A DNA stretch of 11,481 nucleotides from JAVMKJ01 sp031732875. GTDB taxonomy: Bacteria > Pseudomonadota > Gammaproteobacteria > Competibacterales > Competibacteraceae. Position numbers and translations under genes: made by a program. Positions within the stretch are counted from its first letter, which is position 1; the number at the start of each line of letters is the position of its first letter. The DNA lies in NCBI GenBank assembly GCA_031732875.1, contig JAVMKL010000296.1, forward strand, positions 1-11,481. Reading direction: 5' to 3'. The notes under the pieces are model-generated. The model ran no database searches and had not been told where the DNA came from. It saw nothing but the letters and a program-made list of their open reading frames with translations. Shown piece after piece: positions 4,712 to 11,481 of the stretch.

Positions 4712-7475
4712 ATGACGGATGTAACGGTCAAACAGTTTGCGACGGTCGTCGGCATACCGGTGGATCGCTTGTTGGAACAGTTCACCGAGGCTGGCATCAC
4801 GGTCGCCGGGGCCGATTCCACGATCACGGAAAAGCAGAAAGTGGATCTGTTGACGCACCTGCGCAAGAGTCATGGCAACCGGCTGGTCCAGGGAGTGGTC
4901 GAGCCCAAAAAAATCACGCTCAAGCGCAAGACGCATAGCGAAATCAAGATGGGCGGTGGTACGGCCGGGCAGGTCAAGACCGTCAGCATCGAGGTACGCA
5001 AGAAACGTACTTATGTCAAGCGCAGTCTGGTGGAGGAAGAAGTTCCCCGCCGCGGCGAGGCCGAGAGTCCGGTCGAGGTACCGGTGTCGGTGGCTGTGGA
5101 GGAACAACCTCACCGGAGAGAAATTGAGGAGGATCTCCGCAGGCAGGAAGAGGAGGCGATGAAGCTGCAGGTGGCCGAGGAGGAATCGCGCCGCCGGGCC
5201 GAGGAGGAATCGCGCCGCCGGGCCGAGNNNNNNNNNNNNNNNNNNNNNNNNNNNNNNNNNNNNNNNNNNNNNNNNNNNNNNNNNNNNNNNNNNNNNNNNN
5301 NNNNNNNNNNNNNNNNNNNNNNNNNNNGAGGAATCGCGCCGCCGGCCGGAACTCGAGGGTCGCTCAAAGCCGGCGGAAAGGCCGATTGTTTCGCGGTCCG
5401 CCGAAGCCCCCGCTCGCAGACCAGCCGTTGTGGGATCGATGGCGACCCAGGCTCAGCGGCGTCCCGGGGTTGGCCAAGCTGGAGCGGAGCCCAAGGCCGC
5501 GAAGCCTGCCAGGCCGGCGGTGGAGACCAAGGCCAAGAAGCGTTTCGAGGGACCTGGCCGGACCACGGGTAAAGCACGCGGTGAAGGTGGAGCCGAGATG
5601 GTCGGTCAGCGCCGGAAAGAGGAATTCGACGAAGAGCGGTTTCCACGGCACAAGAAAGCCAAGGGAACCAAAGTCGGCTTGCCGTCACCGATGCCGCGGC
5701 ATGGCTTCGCCAAGCCCACCGGGCCGATGGTGCGTGAAGTGGTTATTCCCGAAACCATCAGCATTGCCGATCTGGCCCAGAAAATATCGGTAAAGGCGAC
5801 CGAGGTCATCAAGATCTTCCTGAAAATGGGACTGATGGTGACCATCAATCAGACGATCGATCAGGATACCGCGGCGATGGCCGTCGAGGAGATGGGGCAT
5901 ACCTACAAGCTGCTCAAGGAAAACGCCCTGGAGGAGGAGTTGACCGCCGAGACCGGTGGTGGTGGCGAGGCGATGCCGCGTCCGCCGGTGGTGACCATCA
6001 TGGGCCATGTGGACCACGGTAAGACCTCGCTGCTCGACTACATCCGGCGCACCCGGGTGGCGGCCGGCGAGGCCGGTGGCATCACCCAACACATCGGCGC
6101 CTATCACGTCCGCACGCCCAAGGGAGTGATCACTTTCCTCGATACTCCCGGCCATGCGGCTTTCACCGCCATGCGCGCGCGCGGCGCGAAGGCTACCGAT
6201 GTGGTGGTGCTGGTGGTGGCGGCCGATGACGGCGTGATGCCGCAAACGCTGGAAGCGATCCAGCACGCCCGCGCGGCCGGCGTGCCGATCGTGGTGGCGG
6301 TCAACAAGATGGACAAGTCCAGCGCCGATCCGGAGCGGGTCAAGAGCGAGCTGTCCGTGCAAGGGGTCATTTCCGAGGAGTGGGGTGGTGATGTCCTGTT
6401 CGCCTACGTGTCGGCCAAATCCGGCATGGGGGTCGACAATTTGCTGGATCAGATCCTGGTGCAGGCCGAGGTTCTGGAACTGAAGGCGCCGCTGGGCGGA
6501 TCGGCCAAGGGCGTGGTGATCGAATCGAGGCTGGACAAGGGCCGCGGCCCAGTGGCGACCGTGCTGGTGCAGAACGGTACCCTGCGCAAGGGGGATGTGA
6601 TCCTGAGCGGTCTCGAATATGGCCGGGTGCGCGCCATGCTCAACGAGAGCGGTCAGAGCGTGAACGAGGCCGGACCTTCGATCCCGGTCGAGGTCCTCGG
6701 CCTGTCGGGCACGCCCAAGGCTGGCGACGAGGTGATCGCGGTCGCCGACGAGCGCAAGGCCCGCGAAATCGCGCTGTTCCGGCAGGGTAAACTCCGCGAG
6801 GAACAGGCCAAGAAGCCGATCAGCCTGGACGATATCTCCAAACAGTTCGAGACCGGGCAGATCAACGTCCTCAACGTGGTGCTCAAGGCCGACGTGCAGG
6901 GGTCCGCCGAGGCCATCGTGGATGCGCTGACTCGGCTGTCCACCGACGAAGTGCAGGTCAAGATTATCGCCAGCGGCGTCGGCGGCATCAACGAATCGGA
7001 TGTGAATCTGGCCAGAAACGCGAAAGCCATCATCATCGGTTTCAACGTGCGCGCGGACAGCGTGGCCAAGAAACTGGCGGAGGAGGAAGGGCTGAAGCTG
7101 CACTACTACAGCGTCATTTACGAACTGATCGACGACATCAAACGAGCGATGGTGGGTATGCTCAAACCGGAATTCAAGGAGGAAATCATCGGGCTGGCCG
7201 AGGTACGCCAAGTGTTCCGCTCGCCCAAGTTCGGAGTGGTGGCCGGCTGTATGGCGGTGGATGGTGTGGTGCGCCGCAACAATCCGATCCGGGTGCTGCG
7301 CAACAATGTGGTGATCTTCGAGGGCGCCTTGGATTCGTTGCGGCGCTTCAAGGATGACGTCGGCGAAGTGCGCGCCGGCATGGAGTGTGGCATGGGCGTG
7401 AAGAACTACAACGACATCCGCGAAGGCGACCACATCGAGGTGTTCGAGCGGGTGCAGGTGCAACGTACCCTCTAG
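4712..7475 (+). CDS. infB: Translation initiation factor IF-2 (interrupted by an assembly gap)
   Basis: IF-2 is the GTPase that brings fMet-tRNA to the 30S subunit and promotes joining of the 50S. The 5' part (4712-5227, 172 codons) encodes the IF2N domain starting MTDVTVKQFATVVGIPVDRL, then IEVRKKRTYVKR and a charged helical stretch. The 3' part (5328-7475, 715 codons) encodes a second IF2N-like domain (TISIADLAQKISVKATEVIK), the G domain and domains II-IV. GTPase motifs: G1 GHVDHGKT at 6003, G2 region GGITQHIGA, G3 DTPGH at 6141, G4 NKMD at 6303, G5 SAKSG at 6411. The two parts lie in different frames only because 100 N (not a multiple of three) separate them; the gap falls in a tandem repeat. 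Minimum length is 887 residues, E. coli 890. Start supported by GGGGGTGG at 4701-4708. Not a pseudogene on this evidence. Confidence 0.95.
5177..5345 (+). repeat. 24-base in-frame tandem repeat in infB, unit EEESRRRA
   Basis: Two identical 24-base copies (5177-5200 and 5201-5224) encode EEESRRRA each. A third begins with GAG at 5225, where the N run starts. After the gap, 5328-5345 (GAG GAA TCG CGC CGC CGG) resumes inside another copy and then diverges to PELEGRS. The repeat has a whole number of codons, so copy changes keep the frame. The protein segment is a charged, probably helical linker between the N-terminal domains of IF-2, a region that is length-variable across bacteria. Confidence 0.9.
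5228..5327. other. Assembly gap of exactly 100 N
   Basis: The run is exactly 100 bases, the conventional placeholder for a gap of unknown length. The flanking repeat phase predicts that the true missing sequence is a multiple of 24 bases (possibly zero), since GAG 5225 and GAG 5328 are the first and second Glu codons of the unit. Confidence 0.97.
5584..5600 (+). promoter_or_regulatory. Possible internal translation start for a short IF-2 form
   Basis: AAGGTGGAG (5584-5592) is followed after five bases by an in-frame ATG (5598-5600). Starting there would give 625 residues lacking the first IF2N domain and the repeat. E. coli infB makes shorter IF-2 forms from internal starts after its N-terminal region, so this is a reasonable counterpart, but purine-rich stretches are frequent here. 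Confidence 0.3.
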
Positions 7476-7501
7476 GCGTCGGCTTGGAGCGAGACCGAAC
7501 G

Positions 7502-7909
7502 ATGATGAAGGCATCCCCACGCAGCCGCCGGGTCGGCGAGCAGATTCGCCGGGAGTTGGCGGAGTTGATCCGCGACGAACTTCGCGACCCGAGGTTGGCG
7601 TTGGTGTCCATGACCAGCGTCGAAGTCAGCCCCGACCTGGCCTATGCCCGAATTTACGTGACCCTGCTGGGCGATCCGGCCGAACGGGCCGAACGGGTAG
7701 CCGAACTCAACCATGCCGCGCCGTTGCTGAGACGGGAACTGGGCCGACGCATGCGCATTCACACGGTGCCGAAGCTGGAATTCCGCTACGACGAAGTGGT
7801 GGAACGCGGCGCGCGGCTGTCGGCGCTCATCGACGCCGCGGTCGCCGCCGATGCCGGCAAGCATCGCGATGAAGCGGCGGAAGACACCGGCCCGGAGAGT
7901 GGCGGGTGA
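7502..7909 (+). CDS. rbfA: 30S ribosome-binding factor RbfA
   Basis: RbfA is a small KH-type RNA-binding protein that binds the 30S subunit near 16S rRNA helices 1 and 44/45 and promotes maturation of the 5' end of 16S rRNA; in E. coli it is needed for growth in the cold. The 135-residue product has the expected start (RSRRVGEQIRRELAELIRDE, residues 7-26), DPRLALVSMTSVEVSPDLAYA and ARIYVTLLGD, then RRELGRRMRIHTVPKLEFRYDE, the conserved core of the KH fold, and a variable acidic tail (AEDTGPESGG). E. coli RbfA is 133 residues. Two adjacent ATG codons occur (7502 and 7505); GGAG at 7486-7489 better suits the first. The stop overlaps the truB GTG start by four bases, so translation is likely coupled. 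Confidence 0.95.
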   Translation: MMKASPRSRRVGEQIRRELAELIRDELRDPRLALVSMTSVEVSPDLAYARIYVTLLGDPAERAERVAELNHAAPLLRRELGRRMRIHTVPKLEFRYDEVVERGARLSALIDAAVAADAGKHRDEAAEDTGPESGG

Positions 7910-8820
7910 CCGGCCGCGACCGCCGCAATGTCAGCGGCGTGGTGCTGCTGGACAAGCCGGTCGGCTGGACTTCCAACGCGGCGCTGCAAGCGGTCAAGCG
8001 ACTATATCGGGCTGCCAAGGCCGGTCATACCGGCAGCCTCGATCCTCTGGCCAGCGGTCTGCTGCCGATCTGTCTGGGGGAAGCCACCAAACTGTCTGGG
8101 CTGTTGCTGAACGCTGACAAGACGTATCGTTTTATCTGCCGGCTGGGAGCGACCACCGCTACCGGCGACGCTGAGGGCGAAATCATCGCCACCCAACCGA
8201 TCGGATTCCTGAACCGCGAACGGGTCGAAACCGCGTTGCGGCAGTTCATCGGTCCGATCCGGCAGATTCCGCCCATGTATTCCGCCTTGAAGCGCGACGG
8301 TCAGCCCCTGTACAAGCTGGCGCGCAAGGGTATCGAGGTGGAACGCGAGCCGCGCGAGGTGACCGTGCACGAATTGCATCTGCTGCGATGGGAGGGCGAG
8401 GAGTTGGAATGCGAACTGCGTTGCTCCAAGGGGACCTACGTCCGGACGCTGGCGGCCGATCTCGGCGCGGCGCTGGGTTGCGGCGCTCACATCGCGACGC
8501 TGCGTCGCATCGCGGTGGAATCCTGCGATGCGGGGCGGATGGTGACGCTGGAGGTGTTGCGCGCGCGGGCGGAGCAGGGTTTGGCGGCGCTGGACGAATT
8601 GCTGCTGCCGATGGATAGCGCAGTGTCTGCCTGGCCGGCGGTGCGAATGCAAGGCGATGCCGTCTTCTTCCTGCGGCAGGGCCAGCCGGTACTGGTACCG
8701 CACGCCCCGACCCGGGGCTGGGTGCGCCTGTACCAGGGCGAGCAGCTTTTTCTGGGCATCGGCGAAATCCTCGACGATGGCCGGGTCGCGCCGCGACGGC
8801 TGCTGGCCGTCGGATCCTAG
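7906..8820 (+). CDS. truB: tRNA pseudouridine(55) synthase TruB
   Basis: TruB converts uridine 55 in the T loop of nearly all tRNAs to pseudouridine and also acts as a tRNA-folding chaperone. The 304-residue product shows the family motifs in order: LLDKPVGWTSN (14-24), KAGHTGSLDPLASGLLPI with catalytic Asp46, PPMYSALKRDGQPLYKLARKG, and GTYVRTLAADLGAALGCGAH, then a C-terminal PUA-like domain from about residue 245 (E. coli TruB 314). The start is GTG 7906, overlapping the rbfA stop as GTGA; GGAGAG at 7894-7899 lies seven bases upstream and no ATG occurs between it and the first motif. An 86-base gap with a promoter separates it from rpsO. Confidence 0.96.
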   Translation: MTGRDRRNVSGVVLLDKPVGWTSNAALQAVKRLYRAAKAGHTGSLDPLASGLLPICLGEATKLSGLLLNADKTYRFICRLGATTATGDAEGEIIATQPIGFLNRERVETALRQFIGPIRQIPPMYSALKRDGQPLYKLARKGIEVEREPREVTVHELHLLRWEGEELECELRCSKGTYVRTLAADLGAALGCGAHIATLRRIAVESCDAGRMVTLEVLRARAEQGLAALDELLLPMDSAVSAWPAVRMQGDAVFFLRQGQPVLVPHAPTRGWVRLYQGEQLFLGIGEILDDGRVAPRRLLAVGS

Positions 8821-8826
8821 GCCGGC

Positions 8827-8856
8827 TTGTTGATTTCCCCTCGTTGGGGGTAATAT
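8827..8856 (+). promoter_or_regulatory. Internal promoter of rpsO
   Basis: TTGTTG (8827-8832) and TAATAT (8851-8856) stand 18 bases apart, giving a start near 8863 and a leader of about 44 bases. The AT-rich block 8851-8893 contrasts with the GC-rich surroundings. E. coli rpsO also has its own promoter here. The spacer contains CCCC-TCGTT-GGGG, which could form a short hairpin in transcripts coming from truB. Confidence 0.6.
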
Positions 8857-8865
8857 TCCTTATTT

Positions 8866-8899
8866 AGCTCAATTGACTGAACGAATTCGAATTGGAGCT
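8866..8899 (+). promoter_or_regulatory. Hairpin covering the rpsO Shine-Dalgarno (possible S15 operator)
   Basis: AGCTCAATT (8866-8874) pairs with AATT (8890-8893) and GAGCT (8895-8899), nine pairs with one bulged G at 8894 and a 15-base loop. The rpsO Shine-Dalgarno GGAG (8894-8897) is inside the 3' arm and would be hidden. In E. coli S15 represses its own translation by binding a folded structure at the same place. The pairing is seen directly; control by S15 is inferred. Confidence 0.5.
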
Positions 8900-8906
8900 T
8901 GACCCG

Positions 8907-9176
8907 ATGCCGCTTAACACCGAGCAAAAATCTCAGATCGTGCGGGATTACCAGCGCGGCCCTGCCGATACCGGTTCGCCGGAAGTCCAAGTCGCGTTAC
9001 TGACCAATCGCATCAATGGCTTGCAATCGCATTTCGGAGCGCACAAGAAAGACCATCATTCCCGGCGCGGGCTGTTGAAGATGGTCAACCAGCGCCGCAA
9101 GCTGCTGGACTACCTGAAAGGGATGGATTTGCAGCGCTATCAGGACTTGATCAGTCGCCTCGGCTTGCGCCGCTGA
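8907..9176 (+). CDS. rpsO: 30S ribosomal protein S15
   Basis: S15 is a primary binder of the central domain of 16S rRNA (three-way junction of helices 20-22) and starts assembly of the platform; it also forms an intersubunit bridge. The 89-residue product MPLNTEQKSQIVRDY... is exactly the length of E. coli S15 and contains the conserved DTGSPEVQVALLTNRI, LQSHFGAHKKDHHSRRGLL and VNQRRKLLDYL segments that form its four-helix bundle. ATG 8907 follows GGAG (8894-8897) by nine bases; the in-frame TTG at 8892 would place the start inside this site and is rejected. It has its own promoter and is followed by pnp after 37 bases without a terminator, so pnp is probably read from the same transcripts. 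Confidence 0.97.
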   Translation: MPLNTEQKSQIVRDYQRGPADTGSPEVQVALLTNRINGLQSHFGAHKKDHHSRRGLLKMVNQRRKLLDYLKGMDLQRYQDLISRLGLRR

Positions 9177-9213
9177 GGTTTTCCGCCGTTCTTTCGCCGC
9201 ACAGGACGCTTTC

Positions 9214-11298
9214 GTGACGCCCATCAAGAAGACATTTCAGTACGGCCAGCACGCCGTGACCCTGGAAACGGGTGAAATCGCCCGCCAAGCCAGCGGCGCG
9301 GTACTGGTCAACATGGCCGATACCGTGGTGCTGGTTACCGTGGTCGCCGATCGGGAAACCGAGGAAGGCCGAGATTTTCTGCCGCTGCGAGTGGACTACC
9401 AGGAACGCACATACGCGGCGGGCCGCATTCCCGGGGGCTTTTTTCGCCGCGAGGGACGTCCTTCCGAGAGTGAAACCCTGACCGCCCGGCTGATCGACCG
9501 GCCGCTGCGCCCGTTGTTTCCCGACGGTCTCACCAACGAAATTCAGATCATCGCCACCGTGATGTCCTTGAACAACCAAGTGGATCCGGAAATCCCGGCG
9601 TTGCTGGGCGCCTCGGCGGCGGTGGCGTTGTCCGGCGTGCCGTTCGATGGTCCCATCGGCGCGGCCCGGGTCGGTTATCGCGACGGTCAGTATCTGCTCA
9701 ATCCCACCCGTCGCGAGCTGAAGACCTCGCAACTGGATCTGGTGGTGGCCGGGACCGAACGGGCGGTGTTGATGGTGGAATCCGAGGCCGAGGAATTGCC
9801 CGAGGACATCATGCTCGGCGCGGTGGTGTTCGGCCACGAGCAGATGCAGGTCGCCATCCGCGCCATCAACGAACTGGTGGTGGAAGCAGGCACGCAGCCG
9901 TGGAACAATTGGCAGCCGCCGGTCGGCGACGCGGCGTTGGAAAGCGCGGTGTGGACCGCCGCCGAGGCCGATCTGACCGACGCTTACCAGATCGCCGAAA
10001 AGCTGAGCCGCCAGCAACGGGTACGAGAAATCCGCGATCGAACCGTCGCGCAAGTGACCGCGCGGGAACCGGAGCGCTGGACCGCGTCGGTGGTCGAAAA
10101 AACCTTCTCGGCGCTGGAGAGCGAAATCGTGCGTGGCCGCATTCTGTCCGGCTTGCCGCGTATCGACGGTCGCGACACCCGCACCGTGCGACCGATCACC
10201 ATCCGGACTGGCGTGCTACCGCGTACCCACGGCTCCGCGCTGTTCACTCGCGGCGAAACCCAGGCGCTGGTGGTGACCACCTTGGGCACCGACCGGGACG
10301 CTCAGATCATCGATGCCATCGAAGGCGAATACCGCCAGCCGTTCCTGCTGCACTACAACTTCCCGCCGTATTCGGTAGGCGAAATCGGCCAGGTTGGCAG
10401 CCCCAAGCGCCGGGAGATCGGTCACGGCCGGCTGGCCAAGCGCGGCGTGCAGGCAGTGATGCCGAAACCCGAGCAGTTCCCGTACACGGTGCGGGTGGTG
10501 TCGGAAATCACCGAATCAAACGGATCCAGCTCCATGGCTTCGGTGTGCGGCGCCAGCCTGTCGCTGATGGATGCCGGCGTACCGATCAAGGCGCCGGTGG
10601 CGGGCATCGCCATGGGTCTGATCAAGGAAGAGGACCGGTTTGCGGTGTTGACCGACATCATCGGCGACGAAGACCATCTAGGTGATATGGATTTCAAGGT
10701 GGCGGGTACCCGCGACGGCGTCACGGCCCTGCAGATGGACATCAAGATCGACGGCATCACCCGCGAGATCATGGAGCAGGCGCTGGCCCAGGCCCGCGAG
10801 GGGCGGTTGCACATTCTCGGCAGGATGAGCGATGCCATCGTCAAGCCGCGCCAGGAATTGTCCGAGTACGCGCCACGTTATACCACCCTGCGGATCAACC
10901 CGGAGAAGATCCGCGACGTGATCGGCAAGGGCGGCGTGACCATTCGTTCCATCACCGAGGAAACCGGCGCCACCATCGACATCAACGACGATGGCACGGT
11001 CAAGATCGCCGCAGTGGACAAGGCCGCCGGCGACGAGGCCCGCCGCCGCATCGAGCAGATCACCGCCGATGTGGAAGCAGGTCAGATCTACGAGGGCAAG
11101 GTGGTTCGGATCATGGACTTTGGCGCCTTTGTGGCCATTCTGCCCGGTCGCGATGGCATGGTGCACATCTCGCAAATCTGCGACGAGCGAGTGCAGAACG
11201 TCAGCGACAAGTTGGCGGTCGGCGATATGGTCAAAGTCAGGGTCATGGAAATCGACAAGCAGGGCCGCATCCGCCTGAGCATGAAGGGCCTGAACTGA
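9214..11298 (+). CDS. pnp: Polyribonucleotide nucleotidyltransferase (PNPase)
   Basis: PNPase is a trimeric phosphorolytic 3'-to-5' exoribonuclease, which also adds tails; in many gammaproteobacteria it works with RNase E in the degradosome. The 694-residue product has a first RNase PH domain (start IKKTFQYGQHAVTLETGE, then TYAAGRIPGGFFRREGR), a helical linker, a second RNase PH domain with ITESNGSSSMASVCG and GDEDHLGDMDFK (Asp487 and Asp493, equivalent to the catalytic D486 and D492 of E. coli), a KH domain with GKGG at 571-574, and an S1 domain (about 623-692, GKVVRIMDFGAFVAILPGRDG). It stops right after the S1 fold, lacking the roughly 17-residue tail of the 711-residue E. coli enzyme. The start is GTG 9214, with AGGA at 9202-9205. 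No terminator is seen after it. Confidence 0.97.
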   Translation: MTPIKKTFQYGQHAVTLETGEIARQASGAVLVNMADTVVLVTVVADRETEEGRDFLPLRVDYQERTYAAGRIPGGFFRREGRPSESETLTARLIDRPLRPLFPDGLTNEIQIIATVMSLNNQVDPEIPALLGASAAVALSGVPFDGPIGAARVGYRDGQYLLNPTRRELKTSQLDLVVAGTERAVLMVESEAEELPEDIMLGAVVFGHEQMQVAIRAINELVVEAGTQPWNNWQPPVGDAALESAVWTAAEADLTDAYQIAEKLSRQQRVREIRDRTVAQVTAREPERWTASVVEKTFSALESEIVRGRILSGLPRIDGRDTRTVRPITIRTGVLPRTHGSALFTRGETQALVVTTLGTDRDAQIIDAIEGEYRQPFLLHYNFPPYSVGEIGQVGSPKRREIGHGRLAKRGVQAVMPKPEQFPYTVRVVSEITESNGSSSMASVCGASLSLMDAGVPIKAPVAGIAMGLIKEEDRFAVLTDIIGDEDHLGDMDFKVAGTRDGVTALQMDIKIDGITREIMEQALAQAREGRLHILGRMSDAIVKPRQELSEYAPRYTTLRINPEKIRDVIGKGGVTIRSITEETGATIDINDDGTVKIAAVDKAAGDEARRRIEQITADVEAGQIYEGKVVRIMDFGAFVAILPGRDGMVHISQICDERVQNVSDKLAVGDMVKVRVMEIDKQGRIRLSMKGLN

Positions 11299-11325
11299 GA
11301 CCCGGAGGTGGCGAGCCGTGGTGAT

Positions 11326-11355
11326 TTGCCCAGGCGCGGCCACTTCGAGTATATT
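11326..11355 (+). promoter_or_regulatory. Probable promoter of tRNA-Ser
   Basis: TTGCCC (11326-11331) and TATATT (11350-11355) are 18 bases apart, giving a start near 11362, about 29 bases before the tRNA. The -10 hexamer is the same as the one before tRNA-fMet. The -35 is weak (3 or 4 of 6). Confidence 0.5.
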
Positions 11356-11390
11356 TCCCAATCCCGCTGTCGAGGAAGCGGCAGCGCCCC

Positions 11391-11480
11391 GGAGAGGTGG
11401 CCGAGCGGTCGAAGGCGCAGCACTGGAAATGCTGTTTAGGGGTAACTCTAACGAGGGTTCGAATCCCTCTCTCTCCGCCA
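11391..11480 (+). tRNA. tRNA-Ser (GGA)
   Basis: A complete 90-base class II tRNA. The acceptor stem GGAGAGG (11391-11397) pairs with the 3' strand 11470-11476 with a final G.U, followed by discriminator G (11477) and encoded CCA (11478-11480). The anticodon stem CAGCA/TGCTG encloses the loop CTGGAAA with anticodon GGA (11425-11427), reading UCC and UCU. The long variable arm around 11435-11453 and the discriminator G are identity features of serine tRNAs. Confidence 0.96.
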
Positions 11481-11481
11481 A

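Noticed and set aside
3421..4866. Minus-strand open frame of 481 codons opposite nusA
   Set aside because: Lies opposite clearly coding nusA and the start of infB, with no recognisable domain.
4712..7475. infB as a frameshifted pseudogene
   Set aside because: The frame change comes only from the arbitrary length of the N run; both sides are intact and in repeat phase.
5685..7520. Minus-strand open frame of 611 codons opposite infB
   Set aside because: Antisense to the conserved IF-2 G domain and later domains; its His-, Asp- and Gln-rich composition reflects reverse reading of high-GC codons.
8837..8850. CCCC-TCGTT-GGGGG as a terminator after truB
   Set aside because: The stem is only four pairs with no T run after it, and it lies in the spacer of a better supported promoter.
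10678..11481. Long minus-strand open frame starting MAEREGFEPS
   Set aside because: Its start is the antisense of tRNA-Ser (the peptide EREGFEPS is a well-known spurious translation of serine tRNA genes) and the rest is antisense to pnp.

Overview
The window is a GC-rich piece of a gammaproteobacterial chromosome, dominated by the conserved transcription/translation operon tRNA-fMet - rimP - nusA - infB - rbfA - truB - rpsO - pnp, in the same order as in Escherichia coli. The gammaproteobacterial assignment rests on this gene order starting with an initiator tRNA, on a NusA with two C-terminal acidic repeats, on a long-form IF-2 with a charged N-terminal region, and on a DUF2069 membrane protein. 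I cannot name the genus. A run of exactly 100 N inside infB shows this is a draft assembly.

Layout. Positions 1-1066 (minus strand) hold three small genes that probably form one transcription unit: a DUF4398 lipoprotein, a secreted TlpA/ResA-like thioredoxin, and an acylphosphatase cut by the window edge. A 171-base divergent gap (1067-1237) separates them from a plus-strand pair, wrbA (FMN quinone reductase) and a DUF2069 four-helix membrane protein, joined by an ATGA overlap. This gap carries two near-identical copies of a 12-base palindrome-like motif. From 2283 on comes a sigma70-type promoter, tRNA-fMet, its terminator, and a structured leader of about 220 bases that ends in a second intrinsic terminator just before rimP. 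The operon then runs with short gaps or overlaps to the end of pnp at 11298. A second promoter drives rpsO, whose Shine-Dalgarno lies in a hairpin. The window closes with tRNA-Ser(GGA) behind its own probable promoter.

How the genes work together. RimP and RbfA mature the 30S subunit, TruB makes pseudouridine 55 in tRNA, IF-2 uses the initiator tRNA encoded at the head of the cluster, S15 is a primary 16S rRNA binder, NusA controls pausing and termination, and PNPase degrades RNA. In E. coli this operon is controlled by NusA-dependent termination in the leader and by cold-shock antitermination, and rpsO by S15 itself. The hairpins seen here fit the same logic.

I found no mobile element, CRISPR array, phage gene or defence system. 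The most notable items are an in-frame 24-base tandem repeat in infB that coincides with the assembly gap (the gap length falsely breaks the reading frame), the double-terminator leader of rimP, the hairpin that masks the rpsO ribosome binding site, and the repeated motif between the divergent genes.
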